This document shows, one piece after another, positions 8,812 to 17,302 of a stretch of DNA of 17,482 bases. The stretch is from Lindgomyces ingoldianus (Eukaryota; Ascomycota; Dothideomycetes; Pleosporales; Lindgomycetaceae): assembly GCF_010093535.1 (NCBI RefSeq), contig NW_022985224.1:1-17482 (forward strand), read 5' to 3'. Numbering within the stretch: position 1 is the stretch's first letter; each line of letters begins with the position of its first letter. Under the pieces are notes generated by a model, which was not told where the DNA came from, did no database searches, and saw nothing but the letters and a program-made list of their open reading frames with translations. The position numbers and the translations under genes were made by a program.

Positions 8812-9005
8812 TAAGAAAGAAAGAAGGACGCAAGGAGAGTAGGAGTAGAGTGGGAGGGGGGTTTATAGATAGGTACTGGTACTTATGCCGAAAACCCCCC
8901 TCCCTTACCTCCTTAGGATAGTTCCACGGTCTGCACTGTACGCCCACCTTACCAGAAATTGCATGGAACTAGGTTAAGGTTAGACGTGATTAGGCAATGT
9001 TAGCA
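8812..9005. repeat. GC-rich copy (B) of the hairpin-bearing repeat
   Basis: The core is a perfect 13-bp inverted repeat, GGGAGGGGGGTTT (8852-8864) with AAACCCCCCTCCC (8892-8904). It surrounds the centre TAGGTACTGGTACTTATGC. The left arm is purine-rich (AAGAAAGAAAGAAGG, AAGGAGAGTAGGAG) and the right arm pyrimidine-rich (TCCCTTACCTCCTT). The downstream flank (ATAGTTCCACGGTCTGCACTG) is shared with copy A. This is the best preserved family member. Confidence 0.8.
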
Positions 9006-12000
9006 TACATAACCTGTATCTTCCCTGCAACTCAACGTCTTCTGCTATTATATTGCTTGTTAGAACGTTTGTTGCAAAGCTATTTTATGGATTCCTATAG
9101 CATAATGCATCTAAGAAGGGAGTATTTGATATAGAAATCTATCTTAGCATGCATACAGGTTAATGTAATAACTATGCTAGACTGTTATGTTTAGGTATCT
9201 TACTGTAACTAACGCTAGACAAAAAAACTTATACTAAATTAAAGGCAGACCTGACCTAAATTTGTCCCTACGCACTGCTACATAACTAATTTATTATTTA
9301 GAACTAGCTCTTGCCTCTGCTGCCTCTAATGCCTCTATTGCCTCTACTGCCTCCACCCCGCCCCCCTTAACCTGCACTACTAGTAGACTTCTTAACCTTT
9401 CTATTAGCTGTATTGTTAGGGTCAGCTAGGTCTTTATTACCAGGCTTAACTAGTTCTGTGTTCTTTGTAGGTGGCATATTGTTAGCTGCTTAATAAGACC
9501 AGGGCTGAGGCTAGGGCTTAGAGGTATTAGGGCTTAACTTATTATTAGCTGTCTGTTTACGCTTATTGCTGCTTGTCTTCTTCTTGCTAGGCTTCTTCTT
9601 ACTACCCTTTTTTACATTAGCCCTCTTCTTACTAGCCTTAGTGGTACAACTGATTTTGCTGGGCGTGGCAGGAGGCCGCTTGTTGTTATCTAGCATCTTA
9701 ATGTTAACGTTAATTAGTGCTTCTTTAAGGCGCGCTAGCTGCCTAGACAAGCCTAATTGCTCTAAAAAAGACCACGTGTCCTTTAGCGTAACAGGTTGCA
9801 TCCTTCCTGCCATAGTCCTAGCGGGAGTGAGTGTCTCTAGGTTGTTAAGGAGCGCAGCTGTAGTGGCTATAGAAGTGAAGCTGCCTTTATTAGTGCTAAC
9901 TCTAATATCCTCTCTGTGTTGTGTGTTAAAGAGTTTTAGCAGGACCTTATTGCAATTAAGCTTTTTGCTGTACTTATAAGCGCTTTTAGAAGTCTCTTTA
10001 TTGTTTAAGTTGTACAGCTTATTGTTCTACATAATAAAATTATTAAGAATATCCTGCCTAACGCTAATCTAATTGCTAACAACCTTAACACCCTTAATGT
10101 TAACAGAAACTTCGCTCTCCTGCTTGTTGTACCTATTAATTAAGGCAGAAATGCTAGTAAGAGCATTTAAGGTTGCATTTGCTATCTAGCAGTGGTTGCT
10201 TGTATTTTTAACATAGTACTTAATAATAAGACAGTCCTTTGTCTGTCTAAAGCGCACAATTCGCCCACACGCTTAAATCTATATAGGAGAAGATAGAGCA
10301 GGTGAGAAAGCGTGCATATTGTAGCAATTGTAATGCAGGTTAAGTCTAGAATTTATATAGTAGGACATAACTAGGACCTCAAGGTCCTTGTCCAGCACAC
10401 TAGCACTGTGGGGATTGTTAGTGAGGTTCTAACTTAATAGCTGCTAGAATTTCTGTATAAGCTTGTCTTTATGCTGCATATTACTACTAGAAATATGCGC
10501 GTTAGCCTTAATATTAAGGAGTAATAGGATGACAACAAGCATCTGCTGCTCCTAAGGATTCTGTGTAAATATAAGGGCTTTTTTATTACTCTTAATAATT
10601 TAGTTAGCAATAGCTGCAAGAAGCGCGCGGAATTGCACTAATTAGCTTAGGAAGGGTTAGACAAGGAGAAGGCTAGCTCTAGGCTTGCAGAGTTTATTAG
10701 GGCTAGGAAGCAGTAACGTGATAAGCTTTTTAACACTAGCAGCAATTGCGTTGTCTTTAATCTTGTGTATAAGTTTATACATCTAGCTAACATAATCTTA
10801 GAACGTAAAGAGTGTATTATATTCTCTAAGAACTAAATTATAGACTTTTCTTATTAATGCTCCTATAGTCTCTTAAGACAATTTGTTATTAACTTTAACA
10901 AAATAAATAGATTTAGCAAAATAAAGCATAGAGTTAATAGACATTAAGTTTAGTATACGCACGTTCCGGGAGTTCAGGAACAGGCGATTACTGTCTTTAT
11001 CCTTAATTATCTTACTAACAAACTGTGGTGCATACCTAGCGTAGATGGCCTCGCTTCTGCGGTTGTTTTCTAGGTGAACCTAGACGCAGCAACTGTAAGG
11101 CATTAAGTTTCTAATTATATGCTTAGTGCCTTTAGGGTTAATGACACACTTAGACGTATAATTGCGTTAGATTAGCACCTTAGACTAGATCTAGGCAATT
11201 TGTTTGCCTTATTTAGTAGGGCTTAGCTTGTTAGTAATAAATTTATTAAAGCAGCAGTATGTAAAGTAAAGATAGCTAATGTTAGGATTAACTAGTGTCT
11301 TATTACTGTACTTTTTATAGGGATCGCGTAGCTTGTTTGCTTTAAGGAGTTTATTAGCCTACTTATTAACTTTAGTTTACTAGATTAGACTAAGTAGGCC
11401 TCTAAAATCTAAGTATTTCTAGGGAATTAGCGTAGCAGTTATAATTATAGTCTAAGGGAGCTTAAGCTAGCAAATAGTGTAGCTAGCTATACTGTTAAAA
11501 GTTTTACAATACCTAGGAATGTAAGCATAGCCTCAGCGACCCAGAGTACATCTGCAAGCACTTACTGCCCTTCATCTAATGCGCTAGCTTAGAACATGCC
11601 TGCTAGATAACCTTTCTATTCTCTAGATAGATAGAAGTAATTAATGTCTAGGTTAATATCTATCTTTTTTAACTATAAGAGTGTGTATTGCTTAAGAAGC
11701 TAATTCTTATACATAGTAGAACTATTTTAAGTGTATAAGATGCTGTAAAGGGTAATAAGGATAACCTAAAAGTTTATCTTATTTTTAAAGTTAAAGATTA
11801 GATAGTCTTACTTAAAAGTGCTAGTAATATATTTAACTTCTTTAATCTGCTTAAGCAAGCAAGACTTATTACTAGCATAGATAATAATGTAATATCTATT
11901 AAAGAAATTCTAAGCGTTAATAGCAGCCTATTTAAATAGATAGGGTTAAGTAGCGTAGATAAACAGCTTAGGTGTAGGATAATTTTTAAGAGCCTTCTAA

Positions 12001-12110
12001 TTCTTATTATTGTACAGCTGCTAAAGCTTAATCTTCCTCCTATTAAGATACTAGGGAGCGTTAGTGTCTAAATTAGATAGAAAAGCAACACATAAAAAAT
12101 AAGGATAAGT

Positions 12111-12231
12111 ACAGAGAGAAGAAGGAGAGAGAGAGAGAAAGAGAAAGAAGGGGGGTGTTTTAGGTTAAGTACACTAGTACCTAATCTAAAATTCCCCCCC
12201 CCTCTTTTTCCTCTTCTTCTCTTCTCTCTGT
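12111..12231. repeat. Hairpin family copy C: 121-bp purine/pyrimidine palindrome inside the SNF2 pseudogene
   Basis: The left arm is almost pure purine (ACAGAGAGAAGAAGGAGAG, then GAAAGAGAAAGAAGGGGGG). The centre is TTAAGTACACTAGTACCTAA and the right arm is its pyrimidine mirror, ending CTTCTCTCTGT. It sits between Walker A and motif Ia of the SNF2 pseudogene, exactly where the reading frame changes by one. It could be an inserted foldback element, an intron-like unit or an expanded low-complexity loop. Confidence 0.8.
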
Positions 12232-12999
12232 CCCTCTTTTTAGGGTCTTTAGCACTCTATAGTAATCTTTTAAATAAATAAAGTTAGTAGAACTTATAAT
12301 GTTCTAGGAAAAAAGAACAGTGTTAGTTTTACTAATACTAACCTAGTTAACTAAGCACACACTATGTAGTGCAGTGTTGTCTTTTATAAATGTGTTATAT
12401 TTGTCTACAATTGCAGCAGCCTCTGTGATCTGCCACCACGCAGGCGTCCGTGCGGATGTTATTCCTGGCGGTTAAGGATAGCTTCTATAGCAGACAAAAT
12501 TAGTAGTTAGAGCTACTTAATAGTCCTAAGGCTAGTAGACTAGATTTAACATAAGCTCTAATGCTTTACACTTACATTTATAAAACGCTGCATTAGTCTT
12601 TAGTAAGCCTATAACACTCTTGTTTAGTAAATCCTTTTTATTCTTACTATGCATTTATGTCTAGAGTGTGTTTGCTAGTTTAGCACTGTCTTAGGGTATA
12701 GTGCAAGTAGCCTTATATTTTTAATCTGCTAGCAGCTAAGCAGCAAACGCTAACACGCTGTTAGAATATTTATCTTTAAAATGTTAGCTAATCTTCTTAT
12801 TACTAAATTAAGCTAAAAGGTACAAAGTCTGCATACATAAGATGTAAATAAGTTAATTCTAATATGTAATGTTAAGCATAGCCTTTCTATTCTTGTTATA
12901 AGCATTAAATCCTAATAGAGCTTCTAGTGCAGAGGCAATAGAGCCTTGTGTAGGAGTAGACGCCTAAACCTTATTGTGCCCTAAAGAAGAAACAGGAAC

Positions 13000-13030
13000 C
13001 TAGGTCTAGGTCTAGGTCTAGGTCTAGGTT
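13000..13030. repeat. CTAGGT hexamer microsatellite
   Basis: About five copies of CTAGGT. On the minus strand, in the pseudogene frame, it reads as ACC alternating with TAG. This fits a former (Gln-Thr)n tract in which every CAG has become TAG. Confidence 0.8.
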
Positions 13031-13049
13031 AGCAGCAGATTAATAAGTG

Positions 13050-13101
13050 TTAGGGGGGTTTTTAGGTTAGGTACTAGTATGTATAGTAAAACTCTTTTTT
13101 A
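13050..13101. repeat. Hairpin family copy D
   Basis: GGGGGGTTTTTAGGTTAGGTACTAG is followed by TATGTATAGTAAAACTCTTTTTT. The C-run of the right arm has been RIPed to T-rich sequence. It lies in the SNF2 pseudogene just upstream of the CTAGGT repeat, and the reading frame is the same on both sides. Confidence 0.7.
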
Positions 13102-13561
13102 AGCATAATCTAACTTAAGCAGCTTATTTATTAATTAGCTAGGCTTCTTTGTCTCTCCTTTAACATTACTACTAGTGTGCAGGGTAAGCTTATATTCTAG
13201 GGTCTTATTTTTTATTATGTTGCTAGGATTAAACCTTAAGTTAGAGCAGTAGTTATCTATCTAGTCTACTTTCTTATAGTTAAGTAGGTTCTAGATATAA
13301 ACCTTTTTATACACTTTATTATCTTTAAACTATATCTACTTTAGGTTTTTCTTGTCCCTATTTACATCTAGGCAGTAGAAGGATAATAGCATTACTAAAG
13401 CAGCCTTCTTTTTCTTTCTTATGTAGTCTTTACTCTAACTATAGTTATGTCCTTTCTAGAAAGTTAGACGCGCCACCCTACTACTGCTATCTCTGCCGCC
13501 TAGGATATCACGTGCAGGTGCCTCCTCTTTGTCCTCCCTTAATCTATCTAATGCAGTGCTA

Positions 13562-13690
13562 GAATTAGAATTTAAATTTAAATTTAAATCTAAATCTAAA
13601 TCTAAATCTAAATCTAAATCTAAATTTAAATCTAAATCTAAATCTAATTTTAAATCTAAATCTAAATGTAAATTTAAATTAGAATTAGAA
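13562..13690. repeat. TAAATC hexamer microsatellite coding a (Asp/Asn-Leu) dipeptide tract
   Basis: About 20 imperfect copies of TAAATC/TAAATT. In the minus-strand pseudogene frame it reads GAT-TTA repeated, with AAT variants, giving an alternating Asp/Asn-Leu tract flanked by protein-like sequence (SSTALDRLRED on the C-terminal side). Variation is mainly GAT versus AAT, a G-to-A change. Confidence 0.85.
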
Positions 13691-14817
13691 CCTAGACTAA
13701 GCTTAAATACATTAAGTGCTTCTTTTAGCTTAGTAGGGTAGACAGTGTATTTCTTAGAGACTTATTTACTGCTAAGCGCCTTAATTTATTTTACAGCCTT
13801 AGCGCAGCTACTCCTTCTTAACTAGGTTAGTCTAGCGTAAGCCTTTAAAGTTCCTACACGCAAGATCTTAGAATTTAAGGCATTAGCTATAATAGTATCT
13901 ATAGTAACATAATTACTACTATAAGGCTTAGAGTTAGCTGCTTATTTCTTAGCCTAGCTACTAAGCTGCTTAAAACACTTAATAAGATTCTATGCCTAGT
14001 TAGAGATAAAGGTCTTAAGAATACTATAACTATAAAAGAGCTTATTAGCTTATTTAAAAAAGTTAAACATAACTACTTTTAGTATAAAAGCATACATTTT
14101 AACTTCTAATAGTGTTTTAAAATTATAAAACTTTATTAGTGTGCCTTTAAAATAATAAGTTCTCTAGTATTAGTTATCTATAATAGTGTTAAAAACTGTC
14201 TACAGGTTAAGTCCTTTAGCGTTGCTAAAGTAGAAAAAATAGGCGCGCTAGAGTTAATTAGTTACTTTATAAAATTTATAATTACTCTTAAACATGTCTA
14301 GAAGCTTGCTTTAGGTTGCATTAAAATATAAAGCTAACTATATAATACTTTATGTAGCTATATATAGAATAATTTTACTAGTCTTAGTGTTTTACTTAAC
14401 TACTTTAATGTTTTTTAAGTTTTAGTCTAATTTAGTAAGCTTATTAGTAATAGACTTTTTAATAGCTTTAGCTTAAGCTTACTTCTTTAGCTATTTATTT
14501 TTAAAAAATATGTTTATAGTAGGATTTAGTTTAACTTTATAGTAATCTTAAAACTTAAAGAAATAGCAAATTAAAGAAGCTAACTAGAATATAGAATTAG
14601 TGTCTAGATATAGTAAAAGGCTGTAGGTTTAGATCTAACTACACTACTTTTTAGGCTCTGCCTAACTATAGCTAGAAGATGCACTTAAATTTATAACTTT
14701 ATTATAATGTTAGCTAAGCCTAAACCTAAATAAGTATAAGTTTACTAGAGAACTTAATAATATTATAAAATATATAAAATATATACTAGAGTAAAAAGTT
14801 AAGCATAAGCACTAATT

Positions 14818-14912
14818 AGAAAGAAGACAAGAATAAGTACTAAAAAGAAAAAAAGTTTAGCCTTAAGTACTAGTATATAAAGCTAAACCTTCTCTTTCCT
14901 CTTTATTAGCTC
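14818..14912. repeat. Hairpin family copy E (RIPed)
   Basis: A purine arm (AAAAAGAAAAAAAG) precedes GTTTAGC (14855-14861), the centre TTAAGTACTAGTATATAAA, GCTAAAC (14882-14888) and the pyrimidine arm CTTCTCTTTCCTCTTTA. The inner seven-base arms pair perfectly. It lies at the 5' end of the SNF2 pseudogene. Confidence 0.7.
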
Positions 14913-15060
14913 TAGCCTAGGCATACTGTAATAAAAAGTCTAGTAAATATAGAAAACACTTACTAAATCTTAGAGGCCTAGCCTAAATATTAGACTTAGC
15001 TGTTTCTAGCTAGTTCCTAGGCAGGTTTGTTAGAGTGCAATAGGTTGTTTCCACTGTAGT
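14898..15060 (-). pseudogene. Possible N-terminal coding relic upstream of hairpin E
   Basis: In the same minus-strand frame as the SNF2 pseudogene, this stretch has protein-like composition with only three TAG codons that could derive from CAG. It may be the N-terminus of the same gene, separated from the rest by hairpin E, or noncoding. No start codon could be assigned. Confidence 0.35.
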
Positions 15061-15070
15061 AGGTGGCAAA

Positions 15071-15160
15071 TAGAGGTGGAGGATATAGAGAGGAGGGGAG
15101 GGGGAGGGGAGGGCTTTTAGGATAGGTACTGCCTTAAAGGGACTTAGAGAAAACGCCACA
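15071..15160. repeat. Hairpin family copy F (left arm only) with a G-quadruplex motif
   Basis: The left arm is strongly G-rich: four G-runs of three or more lie within 15095-15113 (GGGG-A-GGGGG-A-GGGG-A-GGG), a canonical G4 pattern. The family word CTTTTAGGATAGGTACT follows, but the expected right C-arm is replaced by GCCTTAAAGGGACTTAG. The copy is therefore rearranged or truncated. Confidence 0.55.
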
Positions 15161-15179
15161 CTTGCTAGAATTAGCTAAT

Positions 15180-15437
15180 TAGAACTTTAGTACACTGCGC
15201 TAGTTAGCGCTAGCCTATAAATAACTTATAATTACTTTTTTAGTTAAAATTATTTAAATTTACTAAAATTACACCTGTCTTTGTTGTTGTTATTGTTGTT
15301 GTTGTTGCTGTTATTACTGCTGCTGCTTCTGCTGCTAGAGCAGAGAGTAGTAGATTGTAGAGGTAAAAAGAGCTTATAAGGTTACAAATAGTTGTTTATA
15401 GCTAGCGCGCGTGCTAAGCCTATATGTGGTTAGAGCA
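15180..15437. other. Gene-free stretch with a GTT/CTG trinucleotide repeat
   Basis: AT-rich DNA followed at 15280-15336 by an imperfect (GTT)n/(CTG)n run. On the minus strand this would read Ser/Asn or Gln runs depending on the frame. No gene could be assigned to it. Confidence 0.6.
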
Positions 15438-15439
15438 TT

Positions 15440-15500
15440 AGCAGTGGCAAGTAGGTACCTATACTGAAACCCCCCCTCTACCCCCTAGCTATCTCCTTAT
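15440..15500. repeat. Hairpin family copy G (right half)
   Basis: The centre TAGGTACCTA (15452-15461) is a perfect palindrome. It is followed by TACTGAAACCCCCCCTCTACCCCCTAG. The left G-run is missing, so only the right half matches the family. Confidence 0.6.
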
Positions 15501-15699
15501 CCTACACGTTAGCTAGACCTATGCTAAGCTGTTTAGCTACACGTTAGGACAATAAATAAAACCTCTAGCTAAAAATGTAATAATTGTTTTACATTAACTT
15601 TAAAAGAAAATCCTGTATAAGGTTTAGCGCATTTTACATTATAACGCATGCTCTATTACAGTGAATTTACCTGTCACGTGTGCTACTATGTATATACAT

Positions 15700-15800
15700 G
15701 TTAAGGAGCAGACAAAGAGAGGGGGTTTAGCAATACATACTAGTACTTATACTAAACCCCCCACCTTCTCTTCCTTCCACCCTCTCTCCCTCCCCCTCCT
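15700..15800. repeat. Hairpin family copy H (well preserved)
   Basis: GGGGGTTTAG (15721-15730) pairs perfectly with CTAAACCCCC (15752-15761) around CAATACATACTAGTACTTATA. A purine arm (CAAAGAGA) lies on the left and a long pyrimidine arm (CTTCTCTTCCTTCCACCCTC and onward) on the right. The words TTTACACTGTGGC at about 15835 recall the downstream flank of copy B. Confidence 0.8.
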
Positions 15801-15937
15801 TCTTCTCTTCCCTTCAGCCATCTCCCGCCTATAGGTTTACACTGTGGCTACACTAATCATTTCATAGATCTTACTATCATCTCTCCCTAATAATACCTGA
15901 GCAACGCTCAACCCATAGGCTATTGTAACTGTGGAAT

Positions 15938-16119
15938 TGTCGCACGTGTCTCACGCGATATCATACCCATGTACTGCACTATTCACTCATTAGGCATAGC
16001 TCCTATCTCGTACAGTATATAGTCAGCTCAGAGCTCTATCAAGCTCCTCAGACCTTACAATACACTCGTTCAATCCACCTTGTTTGGATCTCACTACCTT
16101 GTCGACTCGCTTCCCATAT
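15938..16119 (+). repeat. Left terminal inverted repeat of the cassette
   Basis: This 182-bp arm starts TGTCGCACGTGTCTCACGCG and ends CGCTTCCCATAT. Similarity to the other arm decays over the last 25 bases. The stop codon of the internal frame (16094-16096) lies inside this arm. Confidence 0.88.
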
Positions 16120-16948
16120 AACCTTTCCTCCGCTCATGCAAGACTGGCGGGTATCGAGAATGTCGTGACTTGTTATTGCTCTCCCTTCCTTCCTCGCCTG
16201 CTTTGCCGGCGACCTCCAGACCCTCTCTAGTCGTTGGCTCGGCCATATCGCCTGCCCCTACAACCTTCTCTGCTCCTCTGCCCAGCCGCATCTTAAGCAG
16301 AATCTCTGCGGTTGTTCTATCTATCTTATCTAATTGTTCTAAAATCGTGATTTTATATTCATCCTGCTTAATATTTGCCTCCCTCTTGCCTGCTTAAATC
16401 TGTTGAATCTATCTAGCGACTTCAGCATCTTCGCCGGTCATCGGATGTGCAGCTGGCGGTAGACAGTTCGTTGGCAGATTTCGTCGCTGGGTAGTTTGTC
16501 AAGGTTCGTCCTCCTGAGAAATTAGAACCTGAACAGTCGTCCAAAGGCTAATTTCTGTAGGTGTCTTAGTAGGTACGTCTGCGGGAATCTAGGGCTCATA
16601 TGCAATAAAATCAGCAAGCCCCTAAGAATGGCGTTGCCGCAGGTATTGTTGTTAATCGCGTTTCTTCCTGGCATCTGCTGCTGCTGCTGTTGTAGGCAAT
16701 TTCCTTAGCCTGCCTAGAGGCTTTTTAGGGGGATTAATAGATGCTATAATGCAAACAATGTTATAATAGTTAATAATTAAAAGGCTTCTGCTGCCTATTA
16801 ACACTTTTAAATTCTGAAACTGCCTAAATCTAGTTAGCGTAGTAACAGCACGCCCCTTATCACATCATCTTGTGCGCCGACGCTTACACCCCTTGCCTAA
16901 ATAGCAGGCTGTAATAGCTTAGCGCAGCGGGCAGATGCCTAATAACAT
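16094..16948 (-). pseudogene. RIP-broken gene inside the inverted-repeat cassette, unknown protein
   Basis: From an ATG at 16948 to TAG at 16094-16096 the minus-strand frame runs 284 codons with eight internal stops: TAA, TGA, TAA, TAG, TAG, TGA, TAG, TAA. The last two are at 16409-16411 and 16394-16396. All are one RIP-type transition from CAG, CAA, CGA or TGG. Between the stops the protein looks real: a basic Cys-containing N-terminus (ACYLGKGCKRRRTR), an Ala run from GCA repeats followed by ARKKRD, a Pro/Thr-rich middle, then a likely coiled coil around IKQDEYKITILEQLDKIDR, and a Gly/Glu-rich end. A second in-frame ATG lies at 16441. I do not recognise the family. The basic part and coiled coil would suit a DNA-binding or dimerising protein, which is inference only. 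Confidence 0.72.
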
Positions 16949-17049
16949 AGTAAATTTAATAAGGAGAAAGAAGAATCTTCTTGCTGTTAGATAAAGTTTA
17001 GAAGTACTTAACTAACTTGCGTATATCTTGCATAAGCTGAGGAGGGGAC

Positions 17050-17231
17050 ATATGGCAAACGACTTGACAAGGGAGCGAGATCCAAACAAGGTGGATTGAA
17101 CGAGTGTATTGTAAGGTCTAAGGAGCTCGATAGAGCTCTGAGCTGACTATATACTGTACGAGATAGGAGCTATGCCTAATAAGTGAATAGTGCAGTACAT
17201 GGGTATGATATCGCGTGAGACACGTGCGACA
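17050..17231 (-). repeat. Right terminal inverted repeat of the cassette
   Basis: This is the partner of 15938-16119, beginning ATATGGCAAACGACTTG and ending GTGAGACACGTGCGACA. On the minus strand the reading frame of the internal pseudogene stays open through the inner part of this arm, so translation could originally have begun here. Confidence 0.88.
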
Positions 17232-17249
17232 CCACCGGGTCTCACTCTG

Positions 17250-17302
17250 TTAGAGGGGGGGCCTAGGAAAAGGTTACTGCAACCTTTTCCTAAACCACCC
17301 CT
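17250..17302. repeat. Hairpin I: perfect 12-bp stem beside the cassette
   Basis: TAGGAAAAGGTT (17264-17275) and AACCTTTTCCTA (17281-17292) pair perfectly around ACTGC. A GGGGGGG run lies outside on the left and CCACCCC on the right. The architecture (G-run, palindrome, C-run, pyrimidines) matches the hairpin family, but the centre lacks GTACTAGTAC, so it may be a distant member or a different element. Confidence 0.7.

Larger units (their letters stand above)
9304..14800 (-). pseudogene. Large SNF2-type helicase pseudogene (RIPed)
   Basis: SNF2-family ATPases move along DNA and remodel chromatin. Read on the minus strand, mostly in one frame, the motifs in order are: PAWWQITEA (WWQ codons 12430-12438, Q-like motif); VNQVSISKTNT (SISKT at 12325-12339), Walker A with both Gly read as Ser; TPKLFIYATQ-type motif Ia (11949-11978); VAEAM (11526-11540), probably motif II but unlike DEAH; IIITATLIP and YLDFRGLL (about 11400-11448), motif III; KALIFTQ (10561-10581), motif IV; VLVMSYYINSRLNL (about 10330-10370), motif V; and ACGRIVRFRQ (10243-10272), motif VI. 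A Lys-rich tail (about 9520-9700) and an RGG-like end (SRGNRGIRGSRGKS, TAG stop 9304-9306) follow. About 11.52-12.06 kb reads in a shifted frame. Many in-frame TAA/TAG replace likely Gln. The part upstream of 12500 stays in frame to about 14800 but is unrecognised, so the 5' end is uncertain. It may be a duplicated host gene or a transposon cargo gene. Confidence 0.82.
15938..17231. mobile_element. 1.29-kb cassette with 182-bp terminal inverted repeats
   Basis: Sequence 15938-16119 is the reverse complement of 17050-17231 with roughly 10 differences by eye. Outer ends read TGTCGCACGTG...CACGTGCGACA. The 930-bp interior and parts of the repeats are covered by one broken minus-strand frame. Long inverted repeats with a single gene suggest a DNA transposon, possibly Mutator-like (that group has long inverted repeats and usually a 9-bp target duplication). 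However, the flanks CTGTGGAAT and CCACCGGGT do not match, and the frame shows no transposase motif I recognise. A non-autonomous element or an inverted duplication around a gene are alternatives. Confidence 0.75.

Noticed and set aside
9566..9979. Plus-strand open frame of 137 codons
   Set aside because: It is the antisense shadow of the Lys-rich tail of the SNF2 pseudogene, where Lys/Ser codons read as Leu/Phe on the other strand.
10434..10619. Minus-strand open frame of 61 codons
   Set aside because: It is out of frame with the helicase motifs IV and V that flank and overlap it.
13529..13741. Plus-strand open frame with a Lys/Ser/Phe repeat
   Set aside because: It is antisense reading of the TAAATC microsatellite. 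The minus frame continues the pseudogene on both sides.
16170..16397. Plus-strand open frame of 75 codons
   Set aside because: It is antisense to the cassette pseudogene, which has better protein character and RIP-explained stops.
15929..17240. 9-bp Mutator-type target duplication around the inverted-repeat cassette
   Set aside because: CTGTGGAAT and CCACCGGGT do not match, so the Mutator-like assignment stays only a possibility.
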